64,000 bases of DNA from positions 1-64,000 of the forward strand of contig JADJMV010000006.1 in the NCBI GenBank assembly GCA_016709445.1, written 5' to 3'. The DNA is from Phycisphaerales bacterium (GTDB lineage Bacteria; Planctomycetota; Phycisphaerae; Phycisphaerales; UBA1924). A model generated the notes under the pieces. That model was not told where the DNA came from. It searched no databases and was given only the letters and a program-made list of their open reading frames with translations. The translations under genes and the position numbers were made by a program. Of the stretch, positions 19,307 through 28,081 are shown in pieces. How positions within the stretch are numbered: position 1 is the first letter of the stretch; each line of letters begins with the position of its first letter.

Positions 19307-20126
19307 TGGTGGTATGCATCGAGTTCGGGGAGCAGGCGGGCCTCGAACTCGTCGAGTTGGTCCACCAACTGCCTGACGCCGGTCGCGGTCGCCCCCGAGC
19401 GTGCGAAGCAGACCAGGAATCCGCCACCGAGCATGAAGCTGGGCGTGGTGCCCCCGGGCTCGAGCCGAGGCTTTTGGGACGCCGGCGCAGCCCGAGGAGC
19501 CACTCCTGCATCTCCGGGGCGAGCACCAGGAGCGCGAAGGTCTCGTCCTCGCACCGAACTTCGCAGCGCCGATCGAAGTCGCTGTTCTCGAGGCGCAGCC
19601 CACCGCCGCCGAACAGCCGGGCGATCCGGTGGCCGAGATGCCGGGGCGTGATCTCAAGGCGAGGCCATGCGGCGGGGCAGGGCCTCGCGGCCGCCAGGTG
19701 GCGGATGCGTGTGCCCCCATGGCCCGTATGCACGATGTAGCTGTGCGCCATCACGATGGTCCGCACAGCGTGGGTCGGGTCTGACGCGATCCACTCGATG
19801 CCCTTCGCGCCGGCGTTGAACGATCTGACCATTTGGAACGGAGCGAAGGACTCGACGCGGTCGCGGATCTCGCCGGAAGGGACGTACTCGAGCCCGATCT
19901 CGCGGCACACATCGGCGAGCGCCTGACGGGTGCGCCGGGTGCGCCGGCGGATGACCCGGCCGATCGCGAACGCGATGAGCACGACGGAGAGGCCCACGGT
20001 GGCCGCTACCACCGGGGAGGGCACCGATGGCATCGAGGTCATGAGCATCGCGGCGCCGAAGCTGGCCGCGCCGCCGGTGACCAGAACCGCCGTCGCGAGC
20101 GTGTTCTCTGTCGGTTGCCCGGCCAT
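19303..20126 (-). pseudogene. Membrane protein of unknown function, frameshifted once in this sequence
   Basis: The N-terminus has two transmembrane helices (residues about 10-30 and 38-58), then RRRTRRTRQALADVCREIGL and a cytoplasmic domain with LRLENSDFDRRCEVRCEDET and FALLVLAPEMQEWLLGLRRR. The frame then shifts: the natural continuation LEPGGTTPSFMLGGGFLVCF to ELDAYHQ is in another frame, ending at 19303. Adding one base to the AAAA run (plus-strand TTTT, 19472-19475) joins them into about 274 residues. Without correction the first frame reads on antisense through rpmA, which is not credible. The ATG overlaps the kdsA stop (TGATG), so it is translated after kdsA. Function unknown. Confidence 0.7.
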
Positions 20127-20980
20127 CAGATGTCGTCCGGGTCTGTCGCCTCATGGATCGCCTTGAGTCGCCGGAGCAACTGTCGGGCGACAGGGAGGGG
20201 CAACTGGGTGGCCCCGTCCGAGAGCGCCGAGGGCGGATCCGGGTGGCACTCCATGAAGATGGCCGCGACGCCGGAGGCCACGGCTGCTCGGGCGAGCAGT
20301 GGCGCCCGGTCGGGTCGGCCGGCGGTCTGCTCACCGGCGCCCGGCAACTGCGTTGAGTGTGTCGCGTCGAAGCAGACGGGCGGCGGTCCATCTTCGACCT
20401 CGAGTTCCATGAGGTCGCCGAGGCCGAGGAAGTCGTTGACGAGTCGGTGGTAGCCGAAGAACGTGCCGCGTTCGGTGAGCATCACGTTCTGGCACCCGGC
20501 CTCGGCGAGCTTGTTCACCGGCCCGCGCATCTCGCGAGGCGAGAGGAACTGGCCCTTCTTGACGTTCACTCCGCGCCCGTGCCGTGCGGCGGCCTCCCCG
20601 GCCGCGAGGAGCAGGTCGGTCTGCCGGCAAAGAAACGCGGGGATCTGGAGCAGGTCGACCACCCGGGCAGCGGGTTCGCACTGCTCTGGATGGTGGACAT
20701 CGGTCGTCGTTGGGACGCCGAGCCGTTCCCCAACGGCGCCCAGGGCCTCAAGGCCGGCCTCGAGGCCGGGGCCCCGCGCCGAACCGAAGCTGGTGCGGTT
20801 GGCCTTGTCGAAGCTGGCCTTGAAGATGTAGGGCAGGCCGAGTTCCAGGCAGGTGTCCCGGACGGTTTCGCCGACTCGCAGGGCCAGATCCATGCTCTCG
20901 AGCACGCAGGGCCCGGCGATGATCGCCAGCGTCCCCGGCCTCCCGACCTCAACCCCGCCGGCGTAGCACGTCCTCGTCAT
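20126..20980 (-). CDS. kdsA: 3-deoxy-8-phosphooctulonate (Kdo-8-P) synthase
   Basis: Condenses phosphoenolpyruvate with arabinose 5-phosphate to make Kdo 8-phosphate for LPS. The 284-residue TIM barrel has IIAGPCVLES, IFKASFDKANRTS, PTTTDVHHPEQ, PAFLCRQTDLL, NVKKGQFLSPREM, FDATHSTQLPGAGEQTAGRP and FMECHPDPPSALSDG. Cys25 in AGPC, His in THST, Glu in MECH and Asp in ALSDG match the ligand set of the metal-dependent class, unlike the E. coli enzyme, which has Asn at the Cys position. Translation is coupled to the following membrane-protein gene. Confidence 0.95.
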   Translation of the reverse strand: MTRTCYAGGVEVGRPGTLAIIAGPCVLESMDLALRVGETVRDTCLELGLPYIFKASFDKANRTSFGSARGPGLEAGLEALGAVGERLGVPTTTDVHHPEQCEPAARVVDLLQIPAFLCRQTDLLLAAGEAAARHGRGVNVKKGQFLSPREMRGPVNKLAEAGCQNVMLTERGTFFGYHRLVNDFLGLGDLMELEVEDGPPPVCFDATHSTQLPGAGEQTAGRPDRAPLLARAAVASGVAAIFMECHPDPPSALSDGATQLPLPVARQLLRRLKAIHEATDPDDI

Positions 20981-21112
20981 GCCGGAAGGGTACCCGCCCT
21001 CAACACACCGGTGCTCCCGGGTGGCGGAGCGGGTGAGCGGCCGCGGGGTGGGTCGCCCCGCTCGGTGTCGGTCCGTCCAAACTGGCCGGCGGTTCCTACC
21101 CTTGGACGGTTC

Positions 21113-21186
21113 GGGCGGGTAGCTCAGTTGGCTAGAGCATTCGCTTTACACGCGAGAGGTCCCGGGTTCGAGTCCCGGCCCGCCTA
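21113..21186 (+). tRNA. tRNA-Val (UAC)
   Basis: A 74-nt cloverleaf: acceptor arms GGGCGGG/CCCGCCT (with a G-U first pair), anticodon stem TTCGC/GCGAG with loop TTTACAC, so anticodon TAC, and T-arm CCGGG-TTCGAGT-CCCGG. The discriminator is A, and CCA is not encoded. It ends 14 bases before the possible start of waaA. Confidence 0.95.
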
Positions 21187-21200
21187 TTGCAAGTCGATCG

Positions 21201-22598
21201 GTGTCGTTGGTGGCCGCTTTGTCGGGCAAAGGTGGGGGTAGCGGGGCCTTGAACGCTCTCGACGTGGTCTACGGCATCGTCGCGGCCGCAACCGCTCCCT
21301 GGTGGATGCGGAAGGCGCGCTCCGGCTGGGCGGAGCGATTTGCTCGTGTGGTCCCGGCTCTGCCGCCCAAACAGCCTGGTCGGCCCCGAGTGCTGGTGCA
21401 TGCCGTCAGCGTCGGCGAGGTGAACGCGCTCCGGGAGTTGGTGCCGATGCTCGCGCCGGAGGCCGAGGTGGTGGTTTCGGCCTCAACCGACACGGGTCTT
21501 GCCCGCGGCCGTGAGGTCTTCGCCGGCGTGTGCCCCGTCGTGCGGTACCCCCTTGATGGCTCGGGCGCGGTCCGGCGATTCCTCGATGCCGTGGAGCCGG
21601 ACGTGGTTGGCCTTGTGGAGCTTGAGCTGTGGCCCAATTTCATCTCGGCCTGCCAGGAGCGGCGGATCCCCGTCGCGGTGATCAATGGGCGACTCAGTGA
21701 GCGCTCCTTTCGGGGCTACCGGCGGATCTCGCGTTGGATCTCCCCGAGCTTCGCCGGCCTCTCCTTGGCCGCGGTCCAGAACGAGGCTTACGCCGGACGG
21801 TTTGCCGCTATGGGGGTGCCCGCTGAGCGGGTGGTGCTGACGGGCTCGATGAAGTTCGACGCGGCGAGGATCGCGGACCATGTCGAGGGGGCGGCCGAGC
21901 TTGCGGCCGAGCTCGGCATCGATCGCGCCCGCCCGCTGATCGTGGCGGGCTCCACCGGACCGGGCGAGGAAGCGCTCCTTCGCCGGGCGTGCGATGCAGC
22001 GTTCGGGGCGGGGGCGGTTCAGCTGCTCTGCGCACCGCGGAAGCCGGAGCGGTTTGACGAGGCCGCGGGCGCACTGCCGGGGTGCATCCGTCGCACCGCC
22101 CGTGCGCCCGGGTCCGGGGCGAATCTGTTCCTGCTCGACACGATCGGCGAGCTGCGTCGGGCGTACGCGCTGGCGGACGTCGTGGTGGTGGGGCGGTCGT
22201 TCTTCGACCTGCACGGCTCGGACCCGATCGAGCCGGTGGCGTTGGGCAAAGCGGCCGTGATCGGGCCTGCTGTGTCCGATTTTGCAGAGATCGTCGCGTC
22301 GCTCGAGCGGGCTGGCGGCTTGTGTCGGGCTGGGAAGGACGACCTTGGTCCCGTGCTCAGGGACCTGATGAACGACCCGGCGCGCCGGGCCGACCTCGCG
22401 TCGCGCGGGCGTGACTGCATCCGGCAATTGCAAGGCGCCAGTGCCCGCCACGCCGAGTTCCTGCTCTGGCTTGGGGAGGCAGGCGTGGGCTCGTGGGACC
22501 GGCCCGAGGGGCTCCACCGGGGGAACCGGGCCGGGCTGGCGCGCTACGATCCCCGTCCGCGAGGGCGTAGCTCAGTTGGTAGAGCAGCGGACTTTTAA
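21201..22598 (+). CDS. waaA: 3-deoxy-D-manno-octulosonic acid (Kdo) transferase
   Basis: Inner-membrane-associated GT30 enzyme that adds Kdo to lipid A precursors. The N-terminus has LDVVYGIVAAATAPWW, a membrane anchor. The GT-B core follows: VLVHAVSVGEVNALRELVP, VVSASTDTGLARGREV, VGLVELELWPNFI with the catalytic ELE motif, PVAVINGRLSERSFRGYRR, VLTGSMKFDAA, and LGKAAVIGP near the end. The GTG at 21201 is listed; a TTG at 21249 would give a more typical N-terminus. The frame stays open into the tRNA-Lys gene, overlapping it by 38 bases, so the natural stop may have been lost or shifted. Core identification is firm, C-terminus uncertain. Confidence 0.9.
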   Translation: MSLVAALSGKGGGSGALNALDVVYGIVAAATAPWWMRKARSGWAERFARVVPALPPKQPGRPRVLVHAVSVGEVNALRELVPMLAPEAEVVVSASTDTGLARGREVFAGVCPVVRYPLDGSGAVRRFLDAVEPDVVGLVELELWPNFISACQERRIPVAVINGRLSERSFRGYRRISRWISPSFAGLSLAAVQNEAYAGRFAAMGVPAERVVLTGSMKFDAARIADHVEGAAELAAELGIDRARPLIVAGSTGPGEEALLRRACDAAFGAGAVQLLCAPRKPERFDEAAGALPGCIRRTARAPGSGANLFLLDTIGELRRAYALADVVVVGRSFFDLHGSDPIEPVALGKAAVIGPAVSDFAEIVASLERAGGLCRAGKDDLGPVLRDLMNDPARRADLASRGRDCIRQLQGASARHAEFLLWLGEAGVGSWDRPEGLHRGNRAGLARYDPRPRGRSSVGRAADF

Positions 22599-22633
22599 TC
22601 CGCGGGTCCTGGGTTCGAGTCCCAGCGCCCTCA
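22561..22633 (+). tRNA. tRNA-Lys (UUU)
   Basis: A 73-nt cloverleaf: acceptor GAGGGCG/CGCCCTC, D-arm GCTC/GAGC, anticodon stem GCGGA/TCCGC with loop CTTTTAA (anticodon TTT), and T-arm CTGGG-TTCGAGT-CCCAG. Discriminator A; no encoded CCA. Its first 38 bases overlap the annotated 3' end of the waaA frame. Confidence 0.95.
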
Positions 22634-22675
22634 TTCGCGCACTTTCCGGGGGCACCAGGGAGGGCTCGCCGCCGC

Positions 22676-25600
22676 ATGTTAGTTGTACACGCGACGTGGT
22701 CTGATGGCTCGCTCGTCCTCTGGGCCGAGCATTCGCGCTCGATCTCCGCACCTTCGGAGAGTGTCGGGCCGACGCACCATTCCTTCGCCGCGGGGCCGGA
22801 AGAGTTGACCGGCCTGGTCCCAGGTCACGCCGGGCGCTGCGACCTGCGGCTCCGCCTGCCCCACGCCGCCGGACGCCCGTGCCCCAGCCCCACCCTCATG
22901 CTGCACGCGCCGGCCCTCCACGGCGCCGTGCCCTCGGGCGCCCCGACGCTCGAGGAAGTGTCGGTCGCCGGCGTCGTCGTGGCTCCGGCCGACATGGAGT
23001 CCCTCCTGGACGGCCTGCTCGACGCGGCGGCCGGTTCGCCCGCGTTGGCGACCGGCGCCTCCATCCGCTTCTTTGCGACGCTCGCACGCATGGCGAGGTC
23101 GCTGGTGTGCCAGCAGCGGGTTGTGCCGATGGTGCTCCAGGTGGGCGGGAGTGCGGCCGAGGGGGTTTGGCGTCCGTGGCTCGGGGATGAGCCGGCGACC
23201 AGCCGCGTGGTGGCGCTGGCCCGGTCGATGCCCACGATCGCGAGGGCGGGGCTGGGGTCCTGCGATCACGATGCGTGGGCGGTGACCGATGCGGCGCTCG
23301 GAGAGGTGACCGACGCGCTGTGCCGTCGGGCCCTGGTCGCCGATGACATGGGCGACGCGATCTCGACCAGTCGCGCCGAGGACGACCCCCAGGTCGCGTG
23401 GCTGGCCGGGCTGCTCGACGAGACGCCCGAGATTGAAGCGCAGGACCGGTTCGGCCCCGAACTGGTCCGACGTGTGCGCACGTGGATTGCCGGGCTGGAT
23501 GACCGGGGGCTGTCGGCGGCGTGGAAGCTCCGGCTGCGGCTTGAGGAGCCCGTCGATCTCGACCTGATCGACGAGGCCCAGGGCGTTCCGGAAGGGCTGG
23601 CCTGGCAGCTGCAGTTCGAGCTCCAGGCGGTGGACGACGAGTCGCTGATCGTGGAGGCCGCCGACGTCTGGCTGCTCCCCACCGATTCAATCTCCCTCGG
23701 CGGTCGGCGGCTCGAGAACCCGCGGGAGCTGCTTCTCGCCGAGTTGGGTCGTGCTTCGAAGATTTATAAGCAGGTCGAGCGCGCCCTCAAGGAGGTGCAG
23801 CCGACCTCGCTGGAGCTCGATACGTCGCAGGCGTACCAGTTCCTTCGCGAAGTTCGGCCCCTGCTGATCGAGCAGGGCTTCTCGGTGGAGGCGCCGGTCT
23901 GGTGGGATCAGCCGACCATGCGGCTGGGGGCGCGCCTGCGCATCGACAGCGGCGAGGGCATGCCCGAGGACGCGGGTCCCCACGCCACCGATGCCCAGCC
24001 CGCCCGACTCGGGCTCGAGGCCCTTGTTCGGTTCGCCTGGGACATCTCGGTGGGCGATCACGTGCTCAGCCAGTCCGAGTTCGAGTCGCTCGCGGCCGCC
24101 AAGGCACCGCTGGTTCGGCTCGGTGGACGCTGGGTCGAACTGCGGCCGGAGGATCTCCAGGCGGCGCTGCGTCTGGTCCGCCAGGCTGGGCAGGGCGATA
24201 CAACGCTGGGCGACGCGCTGCGGATGGCGTACGCCGCCGAGAGCCGGCAGCACGCGCTGCGGGTCACGGGGATCGAGGTTTCCGGATGGCTCTCGCCGCT
24301 GTTCGACGAGGCTGGGGTCGCTGAGCGATTGGAGACGGTTGAATCTCCGACCGAGTTCAAGGGCTCGCTTCGCCCCTACCAGATTCGGGGCGTCTCCTGG
24401 TTGGCGTTCCTGGAGCGGTTCGGCTTCGGGGCGTGCCTCGCCGACGACATGGGCCTGGGCAAGACGGTGCAGTTGCTCGCGCTGCTGCTGCATGAGCGAG
24501 AGGTTGGGATCGAGGCGCGGGCCGAATCGGCGGGGCTTGGCCCCACGCTGCTCGTCGTGCCGATGTCGGTCGTGGGCAACTGGGTTCGCGAGGCGGGGCG
24601 CTTTGCGCCGAGTCTGCGTGTGATGGTGCACCACGGCGTCGAGCGGGCGGCGGGGGAGCAGCTGCTGTCGGAGGTCGCCGAGTGCGATCTGTTCGTGACG
24701 ACCTACGCTCTCGCGAACCGGGACAAGGAGCAACTCGAGCGGGTGCACTGGCGGCGCATCGTGCTCGACGAGGCTCAGTACGTGAAAAACCCCCAGGCCA
24801 AGCAGAGCCAGGCTGTTCGCTCGTTTCTCGCCCCCCGCCGGATCGCGCTGACCGGCACGCCGGTCGAGAACCGGCTCGCCGAGCTGTGGTCCATCATGGA
24901 TTTCCTCAACCCCGGCTACCTGGGCCCGGCGGCGACCTTCCGCCGGCGGTTCAGCGTGCCGATCGAGCGGTACCACGACGAGCAGAAGGCCGAGCAGTTG
25001 CGGGCGCTGGTGCGCCCGTTCGTGCTCCGGCGCCACAAGGCCGATCCCTCGATCATGGTGGAGCTGCCCGAGAAGCTGGAGACCAAGGAGTTCTGTCTGC
25101 TCACGCGCGAGCAGGCCTCGCTGTACGAATCCTGCGTCGGCCGGATGCTCAAGGAGGTCGATGCCGCCGAGGGCATGCACCGTCGGGGCCTGGTGCTCAG
25201 CTCGCTCATCAAGCTCAAGCAGATCTGCAACCACCCCGCGCAGGCTCTCAAGGATTTCGATCCGGATACCGGCGTGCCCCCGGATCCCTCGCGCTCGGGC
25301 AAGTGCCTGCGCATCATGGAGATGCTCGACGAGATCCTCGCTTCCGACGAGAAGGCGCTGATCTTTACGCAGTATCGGCAGATGGGGCACCTGCTGAGCC
25401 TGATGCTCCGTCACGAGTTCGACCGCGAGGTGCTGTTCCTCCACGGCGGCACGGCCCAGGGCCACCGCGTGAACATGATCGACGATTTCCAGGGTATGGG
25501 GATGGCCCGCCCGATCATGATCCTCTCGCTGAAGGCGGGCGGCGTCGGCCTGAATCTCACCGCCGCGTCGCACGTCTTCCACTTTGACCGTTGGTGGAAC

Positions 25601-25840
25601 CCCGCCGTGGAGAATCAGGCCACCGACCGGGCCTACCGCATCGGGCAGGACAAGACCGTCCAGGTCCACAAGTTTGTCGTTCGGGGCACACTGGAGGAAC
25701 GCATCGACGAGATGATCGAGAGCAAGACGCAGCTGGCCCAGTCGATCGTCGGGGCGGGGGAGCGGTGGCTCACCGAGCTCTCGACCGATGACCTGCGATC
25801 GATTCTCACGCTCCGCGCCGACGCCGTGGAAGAGGATTGA
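22676..25840 (+). CDS. SNF2-family DEAD/DEAH-box helicase
   Basis: A 1054-residue Swi2/Snf2 ATPase. The N-terminal about 550 residues resemble the bacterial SNF2-associated region; the motor follows with LRPYQIRGVSWLAFL (Q-like motif), LADDMGLGKTVQLLALLL (Walker A near residues 590-600), VVPMSVVGNWVREAGRFAP, LDEAQYVKNPQAKQ (box II near 698), ALTGTPVENRLAELWSIMDF, and the C-terminal RecA lobe with ALIFTQYRQMGHLL and NQATDRAYRIGQDKTVQVHK (motif VI near 980). Such proteins move on double-stranded DNA. The next gene encodes a SWIM zinc-finger protein, a pairing seen repeatedly in bacteria. ATG at 22676 sits 43 bases after tRNA-Lys. Confidence 0.93.
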   Translation: MLVVHATWSDGSLVLWAEHSRSISAPSESVGPTHHSFAAGPEELTGLVPGHAGRCDLRLRLPHAAGRPCPSPTLMLHAPALHGAVPSGAPTLEEVSVAGVVVAPADMESLLDGLLDAAAGSPALATGASIRFFATLARMARSLVCQQRVVPMVLQVGGSAAEGVWRPWLGDEPATSRVVALARSMPTIARAGLGSCDHDAWAVTDAALGEVTDALCRRALVADDMGDAISTSRAEDDPQVAWLAGLLDETPEIEAQDRFGPELVRRVRTWIAGLDDRGLSAAWKLRLRLEEPVDLDLIDEAQGVPEGLAWQLQFELQAVDDESLIVEAADVWLLPTDSISLGGRRLENPRELLLAELGRASKIYKQVERALKEVQPTSLELDTSQAYQFLREVRPLLIEQGFSVEAPVWWDQPTMRLGARLRIDSGEGMPEDAGPHATDAQPARLGLEALVRFAWDISVGDHVLSQSEFESLAAAKAPLVRLGGRWVELRPEDLQAALRLVRQAGQGDTTLGDALRMAYAAESRQHALRVTGIEVSGWLSPLFDEAGVAERLETVESPTEFKGSLRPYQIRGVSWLAFLERFGFGACLADDMGLGKTVQLLALLLHEREVGIEARAESAGLGPTLLVVPMSVVGNWVREAGRFAPSLRVMVHHGVERAAGEQLLSEVAECDLFVTTYALANRDKEQLERVHWRRIVLDEAQYVKNPQAKQSQAVRSFLAPRRIALTGTPVENRLAELWSIMDFLNPGYLGPAATFRRRFSVPIERYHDEQKAEQLRALVRPFVLRRHKADPSIMVELPEKLETKEFCLLTREQASLYESCVGRMLKEVDAAEGMHRRGLVLSSLIKLKQICNHPAQALKDFDPDTGVPPDPSRSGKCLRIMEMLDEILASDEKALIFTQYRQMGHLLSLMLRHEFDREVLFLHGGTAQGHRVNMIDDFQGMGMARPIMILSLKAGGVGLNLTAASHVFHFDRWWNPAVENQATDRAYRIGQDKTVQVHKFVVRGTLEERIDEMIESKTQLAQSIVGAGERWLTELSTDDLRSILTLRADAVEED

Positions 25841-25912
25841 TCACACCCTTGGTCCAGCCCCAAACGGCCGGCGGACTCGTCGGCCCGGCTGCACACCGGA
25901 TCGGATGAAAGC

Positions 25913-26860
25913 ATGTTCGAGCACGTCCCCTCACGCAGACCCCGCCCCGGCATGACGCTGCACCCCCGCAAGGTGCGTGGGGGGATCCGCGTGCCCTGGG
26001 CCGGCACCCGCGAGCCGGATCACGCGCTGTCGCGGCAGTTCCTGGACATCGCCAGGCAGAACTCCTCGCCCGAAGACTTCGCCGAGGGCCTCGAGTATGC
26101 CCGCAAGGGCCAGGCCGTCAGCGTCGAGTTCAGCACGACCGCCGTCACCGCTTCGGTCCAGGGGCGCTCGGATCGTCCCTACTCCACCTCCGTCCGCTTC
26201 CGCGCCATCTCGCAAGAGGTCTGGGACACCGCCGTCCGCGCCATGGCCGGACAAGCCATCTACACCGCCCGACTGCTCGCCGGCGAGGTCCCCGAGCAGC
26301 TCGATAGCCTCTTCGCCGCCTCGGGGGCCGGCCTGGTCCCGGCGGCGAGCGATGTCCAGGTCGCCTGCACCTGCGGCCATACCGCGGGGTGGTGCAAGCA
26401 TGTCTGCACCGTCTGGGCCATCACCACGTCCCGCATCCAGGACAGGGCGTTCGCGCTCTTCGAGCTGCGGGGACGCAGCGGCGACCACCTGCTCGACGCG
26501 GTCCGCAGCAGCACGGGCCAGGGTGAGCTCGCGGCGGTCTCGACCCCGGTGTACGAGGCGCACGTCCCTGGCGCCCCCTCGGCGCGAGGCAAGCCGCTCG
26601 AGGAGTGTCTCGACGCATTCTGGGATGCCGGGCCCGAGTTGGAGGGCATTCCGACCCCGATCGGGCCGCCCGCCGTCACCCACCCCCTCCTCCGACGCCT
26701 CGGTCCGAGCCCCTTCAAGGAATGGCGGTTCCCGCTCCTCGGGCTCCTTGCGACCTGCTATGACGTGATCGGCGCGGCGAATCTGGACCGGGAGGAAGAG
26801 GAAATGCCCGCCGCCGAGACCTCCGGCGGGCCCGCCGTGGAGCCGGACGGGGGCCTTTGA
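25913..26860 (+). CDS. SWIM zinc-finger protein
   Basis: A 315-residue protein with a SWIM motif at about 152-163: CTCGHTAGWCKH, i.e. CxCx(n)CxH. The N-terminal region (ARKGQAVSVEFSTTAVTASV and VQGRSDRPYSTSVRF) is typical of SWIM proteins paired with SNF2 helicases. SWIM domains bind DNA or protein; the family is thought to work with the adjacent helicase. The C-terminal third is Pro/Gly-rich and acidic at the end (REEEEMPAAE). It is 72 bases downstream of the helicase gene and is likely in the same transcript. Confidence 0.85.
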   Translation: MFEHVPSRRPRPGMTLHPRKVRGGIRVPWAGTREPDHALSRQFLDIARQNSSPEDFAEGLEYARKGQAVSVEFSTTAVTASVQGRSDRPYSTSVRFRAISQEVWDTAVRAMAGQAIYTARLLAGEVPEQLDSLFAASGAGLVPAASDVQVACTCGHTAGWCKHVCTVWAITTSRIQDRAFALFELRGRSGDHLLDAVRSSTGQGELAAVSTPVYEAHVPGAPSARGKPLEECLDAFWDAGPELEGIPTPIGPPAVTHPLLRRLGPSPFKEWRFPLLGLLATCYDVIGAANLDREEEEMPAAETSGGPAVEPDGGL

Positions 26861-27177
26861 CTCGGAGGCCTCGGGGCCAGATACTTCCGCGTCAGTTGTC
26901 GGAGCCGATCGCGACGGACGCCCGGGATACTCCGGGAGGAGGCGCGGTCAGGGGTCCTGCCTTGGAGTGCTCATGCCGAGCATCCGCGGCCTGCAGGGTC
27001 CAGCTCTGGATCGGGCCTTCGCCCGGTCACCAGCCGCGGCCGTCGTCCTTCTGTCGGTGGGAACGCCCCACCGGGACCTCGGACCGCGAGATTTCGTGGT
27101 CCCGCGTCCGGCCCCAGTCCGTGACGCCCAAGAAGGAGACGCGCGGCACGAACCGCCACGCGAGCCGGATGATCGAC
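26861..27177. other. Intergenic region before tRNA-Gln
   Basis: 317 bases between the SWIM gene and tRNA-Gln. Only a small hairpin CCCGG-GATACT-CCGGG near 26921-26936 is apparent, without a T-run. Open frames here overlap on both strands and have no recognisable product or good start. Presumably it holds the tRNA promoter, which I cannot place confidently. Confidence 0.4.
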
Positions 27178-27248
27178 TGCCCGGTGGTGTAATGGCAGCA
27201 CAGCAGGTTTTGGTCCTGTTAGTCCAGGTTCGAATCCTGGCCGGGTAG
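27178..27248 (+). tRNA. tRNA-Gln (UUG)
   Basis: A 71-nt cloverleaf: acceptor TGCCCGG/CCGGGTA (U1-A72 as usual for Gln, one G-U), anticodon stem GCAGG/CCTGT with loop TTTTGGT (anticodon TTG), and T-arm CCAGG-TTCGAAT-CCTGG. Discriminator G; no encoded CCA. Confidence 0.93.
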
Positions 27249-27280
27249 TGTTTGTTCGACTTGGTGCCGCCCTCGAGGCG

Positions 27281-28081
27281 ATGACCCTTCCCCCAAGCCC
27301 ATCCCGGACGCTCCCTCCCGCGGCGGTCATCATGGCCGCGGGGAAGGGCACGCGCATGCAGTCCGATCTGCCGAAGGTCGTGCACGAGGTCGCGGATCGC
27401 CCGATGGTGTGCCACGTGGTGGACGCCTGTCTTCGGGCGGGCTGCGACCGGGTGATCATCATCGTCGGCTATGAACAGGCGCGGGTGCGGACGGCCTTGG
27501 GGGGCTTTGGGGGCAGGCTGGCCTTTGCCGTTCAGGGTGAGCAGCTCGGCACAGGGCACGCGGTGAGCTGCGCCGAGGCGGCGCTCGAGGGGTTGGACCC
27601 CGCGACTCCTGTGCTGGTCCTCGCGGGCGATGGGCCGCTCATCCGCGCCGAGACGCTGGCCGAACTCCTCGCCCGGCATGCCTCGACGGGCGCCTCGGCG
27701 ACGCTCGCGACGAGCGTGATCGCGGACCCGGCCGGATACGGCCGGATCGTGCGGGACGAGTCCGGCCGATTTGCCGCGATCGTGGAGCAGAAGAACGCCA
27801 CGCCCGAGCAGTCTGCGATCCGCGAGGTCAACCCGAGCTACTACTGCTTCCGCCTGGGGAGCCTCCGGGAGGGGCTGCGGCGCGTGCAGCGCGACGCGAC
27901 GAGCGGCGAGTACTACCTCACGGACGTGCCGACGATCCTGATGACGATGGGGGAACGGGTCGAGGTGATCGACGCCGTGCCACCCGAGGACGTGCTCAGC
28001 ATCAACACGCCGGAGCAGCTCGCCGAGGTTGATCGCATCCTGCGCGATCGGCTCGCGGGCGTGGTGAGGGGCGCGCAATGA
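27281..28081 (+). CDS. GlmU-type nucleotidyltransferase (uridylyltransferase domain only)
   Basis: A 266-residue sugar-nucleotidyltransferase: AAVIMAAGKGTRMQSDLPKV is the NTP-binding signature, followed by VQGEQLGTGHAVSCAEA (uridine/sugar site), VLVLAGDGPLIRAETL (metal-binding aspartate), and NPSYYCFRLG. This is the N-terminal half of GlmU, which makes UDP-GlcNAc from GlcNAc-1-P. The left-handed beta-helix acetyltransferase half (about 200 residues) is missing, because the gene stops at 28081 and prs begins at once. It could be a stand-alone UDP-GlcNAc pyrophosphorylase with the acetyltransferase elsewhere. ATG at 27281 with GAGG upstream is preferred to GTG at 27248, which lies inside the tRNA. 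Conserved context glmU-prs-rplY-pth supports the role. Confidence 0.82.
   Translation: MTLPPSPSRTLPPAAVIMAAGKGTRMQSDLPKVVHEVADRPMVCHVVDACLRAGCDRVIIIVGYEQARVRTALGGFGGRLAFAVQGEQLGTGHAVSCAEAALEGLDPATPVLVLAGDGPLIRAETLAELLARHASTGASATLATSVIADPAGYGRIVRDESGRFAAIVEQKNATPEQSAIREVNPSYYCFRLGSLREGLRRVQRDATSGEYYLTDVPTILMTMGERVEVIDAVPPEDVLSINTPEQLAEVDRILRDRLAGVVRGAQ

Noticed and set aside
23687..25669. 660-codon minus-strand frame under the SNF2 helicase
   Set aside because: Shadow of the helicase gene; composition follows the opposite strand.
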